Of a stretch of 64,000 bases of DNA, positions 61,758 to 64,000 are shown piece by piece. Location: NCBI RefSeq assembly GCF_000805385.1, contig NZ_JTJW01000006.1, positions 1,240,001 to 1,304,000 of the forward strand, given 5' to 3'. The DNA is from Mycolicibacterium setense. Its GTDB lineage: Bacteria; Actinomycetota; Actinomycetes; Mycobacteriales; Mycobacteriaceae. A model generated the notes under the pieces. It was not told the DNA's origin, searched no databases, and was given only the letters and a program-made list of their open reading frames with translations. The first letter of the stretch is position 1, and every line of letters starts with the position of its first letter. The translations under genes were made by a program, and so were the position numbers.

Positions 61758-62906
61758 ATGGGATTTCGAGTCGGCCTAATCGACACACTCGCCTACACGC
61801 GCATCGGCCCGTTGGCCATGACTCGCGCGAGTTACCTCACCGCGGTGATGGCGGGGGTCGACTCGTTCTGGGTGGCCGATCACCTCAATGCACTGACACC
61901 CCGGTCCATCATGACGGGAAAGTACCTCGGCTCGACGGCCGCCAAGTTGATGCCCCGACCCGACGCCATCAGCGAGCCGTGGACGGCGCTGGGCTATCTC
62001 GCCGCCAAGAATCGGTTCGCGCGGCTGCGACTCGGGACAGCTGTCACCGATGCCGGTCGCCGCAACCCCGCGGTGACCGCGCAGGCAGCCGCCACGTTGC
62101 ACCTGCTCACCAAGGGCGGGGCGATCCTCGGCATCGGCACCGGCGAACGCGTGACCAACGAACCTTACGGCGTGGAGTGGTCCAAACCGGTCGGGCGACT
62201 GATCGAAGCCCTCGCCACGATTCGCGCGTTGTGGGACTCCAACGGTGAACTCGTTACCCGCGATTCCGAGTTCTTTCCCTTGCACAACGCGATCTTCGAG
62301 CTACCGCCCTATCGCGGGAAATGGCCCGAGATCTGGGTGGCGTCCCATGGCCCGCGCATGCTGAAGGCCACCGGCCGCTACGCCGACGCCTGGTTTCCTG
62401 CAGCGGTTGTCCACCCGAAGGACTACGCAGCAGGCCTCGATGTCGTCAGGGCGGCGGCTTCCGATGCGGGTCGTGACCCGATGTCGATCGTGCCGGCCAG
62501 CCTCGTCATGGTTGTGACGGGCCGCAGCCGCGATGAAGTCGATGAAACGCTCGGCTCTCAGCTAAGTCGCGCGTTCGCGCTCAACATCCCCGCCAAAGAA
62601 TGGTCTCGGCACGGGGCGCGGCATCCATTCGGGGACGACTTCACGGGCATGCAGGATCTCATTCCGCAGACCCTCGACGAGCAGGACGTGCTGGCCGCGA
62701 CCAAGGACGTTCCGCGATCGCTGCTGACCGCGAGCATCCTCAACGGCACACCCGCCGAAGTGCTGGAACAAGCGGCGGAGCTGCGTGACGCTGGACTGCG
62801 CTACGCCGTGGTGGTCAACATGAGTGCTGCGCAACCTGATATGAGGCGTGGCATGGCCGCGAGCGTCCCCTTCGTCAGGATCCTGCGGCAGCTGCGGAAA
62901 CTCTAG
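61758..62906 (+). CDS. LLM class oxidoreductase, phthiodiolone-ketoreductase-like
   Basis: A 382-residue F420-type TIM-barrel enzyme. The run [75 protein letters not shown] closely follows M. tuberculosis Rv2951c, which reduces phthiodiolone dimycocerosates. No PDIM synthesis genes are nearby, so a different keto-lipid is likely the substrate. ATG 61758; the ribosome site GTGAGGGAT is weak. Confidence 0.9.
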   Translation: MGFRVGLIDTLAYTRIGPLAMTRASYLTAVMAGVDSFWVADHLNALTPRSIMTGKYLGSTAAKLMPRPDAISEPWTALGYLAAKNRFARLRLGTAVTDAGRRNPAVTAQAAATLHLLTKGGAILGIGTGERVTNEPYGVEWSKPVGRLIEALATIRALWDSNGELVTRDSEFFPLHNAIFELPPYRGKWPEIWVASHGPRMLKATGRYADAWFPAAVVHPKDYAAGLDVVRAAASDAGRDPMSIVPASLVMVVTGRSRDEVDETLGSQLSRAFALNIPAKEWSRHGARHPFGDDFTGMQDLIPQTLDEQDVLAATKDVPRSLLTASILNGTPAEVLEQAAELRDAGLRYAVVVNMSAAQPDMRRGMAASVPFVRILRQLRKL

Positions 62907-63015
62907 CCTTCGGAATTAGTTGATCAGCACGTTCGGTTGGCAATCGAGCCGTGCTTGACAGCGGTTGCTACGCTCAGTTCGGCTGTGGGGTGCGTGACCT
63001 CGCGGCCTATTTTTG

Positions 63016-63048
63016 TGCCCTCGGCCAATTTTGGCCGGGGGCTTTCTT
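63016..63048 (+). terminator. Terminator- or attenuator-like hairpin
   Basis: CGGCCAATTTTGGCCG (63022-63037) can form a 7-bp GC-rich stem with a two-base loop, followed by GGGGGCTTTCTT. It lies just before the ribosome site of the gene at 63065, so it may end upstream transcription or act as an attenuator. Confidence 0.4.
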
Positions 63049-63064
63049 CGTGTCTGGAGGAAGC

Positions 63065-63391
63065 ATGACTGAACTCATCTCAGACGGAGCGGTTCCAGCG
63101 ATTGCCGATGCTCTGTCCGACATGTTCAAGAAAGACCCGAACTGGTCGATGTTTCACGACGGAGGCTACGAGCGGTTCGGTGGGGGGCACGACGACGGCA
63201 GGGTCTGCCCTGAATGCGGCGCGTTATGGGGGTTCATGCGGATGTACATGTGGGTGAACCGCACGCTCAACATGTGGGCCAACCTCGACTCGTTGTATTG
63301 CCCGAAGGGTCATCACTGGAAACTGGTGTGCGTTCCGCCCACCGACATTGATCAGTCGGGTTTTTCGGGTGCCGGTTGGGCCGTAGCTTAA
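63065..63391 (+). CDS. Small zinc-ribbon-like hypothetical protein
   Basis: A 108-residue protein. ATG 63065 is preceded by a strong GGAGGAAGC. CPECG near residue 48 and YCPKGHHW near 80 could bind one zinc through Cys/Cys/Cys/His, with a hydrophobic WGFMRMYMWVNRTLNMWANL stretch between. No family is recognised. Its GC-rich, compact layout with a hairpin upstream is reminiscent of phage accessory genes, but there are no phage genes around it. Confidence 0.6.
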   Translation: MTELISDGAVPAIADALSDMFKKDPNWSMFHDGGYERFGGGHDDGRVCPECGALWGFMRMYMWVNRTLNMWANLDSLYCPKGHHWKLVCVPPTDIDQSGFSGAGWAVA

Positions 63392-63486
63392 CGGGCGCAT
63401 GATGCGCAGCACATTCGACGTGTGCCGATCAGCGTCTACCCGCTGGCGAACACGCCGCTGGGCCGTCGGGCCGGTATCGACTGGCG

Positions 63487-64000
63487 CTACACGCCCCCGC
63501 GGCGCAGCATCCGACCCTGTGCGGTCTGGAAGTCAATCTTCTTGCCGCGCAACCACGTACTCGTCACGACACCGGCGAGTGCACGTCCGTCGTACGGGCT
63601 GATCGGGTTCTTGTGGTGCAGCTTGTGCACGTCGACGACCTGTGCGGACTCGGGCTCGAAGATCGCGAAATCGGCGTCGTAGCCGAGCGCGATCTTGCCC
63701 TTGTTGTTCAGTCCGGCGAGCGCGGCGGGTTTGGCCGCCATCCACTCGAGCACCTGCGTGAGCTTTATCCCGCGACGCTTCGCCTCGGTCCAGATCAACG
63801 ACAGGCCGAGCTGCAGCGACGCGACACCTCCCCATGCCACGCCGAAGTCGCCGTTCTCGACGTCCTTCAGGTCGACCGTCGACGGTGAGTGGTCAGAGAC
63901 GATGCAGTCGATCGTGCCGTCGAGCAGGCCCTGCCACAGCAATTCCCGATTCGACGCCTCTCGGATCGGCGGACAGCACTTGAATGCGGTCGCGCCGTTC
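63487..64000 (-). CDS. allB: Allantoinase, C-terminal part (runs off right edge)
   Basis: The frame ends at 63487 and continues past 64000, giving 171 residues. The segments AFKCCPPIREASNRELLWQG, GTIDCIVSDHSPSTVDLK (metal-binding Asp-His region) and GKIALGYDADFAIFEPES are characteristic of bacterial allantoinase, which opens allantoin to allantoate in purine catabolism. The N-terminal metal site HxH would lie outside the window. Confidence 0.9.
   Translation of the reverse strand, partial: NGATAFKCCPPIREASNRELLWQGLLDGTIDCIVSDHSPSTVDLKDVENGDFGVAWGGVASLQLGLSLIWTEAKRRGIKLTQVLEWMAAKPAALAGLNNKGKIALGYDADFAIFEPESAQVVDVHKLHHKNPISPYDGRALAGVVTSTWLRGKKIDFQTAQGRMLRRGGV

Noticed and set aside
63370..63420. 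tRNA-like stretch GCCGTAGCTTAACGGGCGC
   Set aside because: Only a D-arm-like sequence is present; no acceptor stem, anticodon arm or T-arm could be folded around it.

Overview
The window looks like a chromosomal accessory stretch from a mycobacterium, probably an environmental, fast-growing species. The evidence is family content: high-GC coding sequence, a DUF7373-type lipoprotein, a DUF3556 membrane protein, a decaprenyl-phosphate phosphoribosyltransferase, a ketoreductase of the phthiodiolone type, an ESX-type secreted protein pair, and TetR regulators beside lipid or aromatic catabolic genes. Both ends cut genes: a PucR-type regulator on the left and an allantoinase on the right.

1-21 kb is a series of small regulator/target units. 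A TetR gene precedes a diiron AurF-like oxygenase with a clear operator. Lipoproteins and a secreted protein follow, then a LysR/SDR pair. A split biotin locus (bioB, FAD monooxygenase, TetR, bioF) carries the same TGAACAYTGTTCA box at each of its three promoter regions. After these come a PAS-ANTAR protein, a TetR/DUF1214/sulfotransferase unit and a GlxA-type regulator with a DJ-1 protein. Remnants of ppc and of a Crp-type gene lie between units.

21.2-40.2 kb is the most unusual region. A 611-bp block (end of a membrane-protein gene plus the 3' end of a TetR gene) occurs twice in direct orientation, at 21226 and 35877, about 98-99% identical by eye. It brackets about 14 kb of catabolic genes: FadD, DUF3556, TetR, a metal-dependent hydrolase, a Baeyer-Villiger monooxygenase, an FAD oxidoreductase, a zinc alcohol dehydrogenase, an alpha/beta hydrolase, an amidohydrolase and an esterase. 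Two divergent promoters in the module share one operator architecture. The right-hand block is itself split by a complete 3053-bp ISL3-family element with 23-bp perfect inverted repeats and an 8-bp target duplication. Besides its transposase the element carries a MarR regulator and a thioredoxin-reductase-like flavoprotein. A single crossover between the two blocks would leave one intact membrane gene and one intact TetR gene, so the module looks integrated by homologous recombination.

40-57 kb holds a TetR/PhyH pair, scattered single genes (DUF2332, VOC, HAD, DUF1062, APH-type kinase), an alpha/beta hydrolase/TetR/SnoaL operon with a strong palindrome, a luciferase-like oxidoreductase, and an ESX-type small protein plus a large WXG/TPR protein followed by a possible immunity gene. 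A TetR/FAD-monooxygenase pair and several decayed gene pieces follow.

57-64 kb has two mazEF-type toxin-antitoxin pairs, an isolated arabinan-precursor synthase, an orphan ParA-like ATPase, YaeQ, an F420-type oxidoreductase, a small zinc-ribbon-like protein and the truncated allantoinase. Short related repeats lie downstream of the toxin and ParA genes. No rRNA, complete tRNA or CRISPR array was seen.
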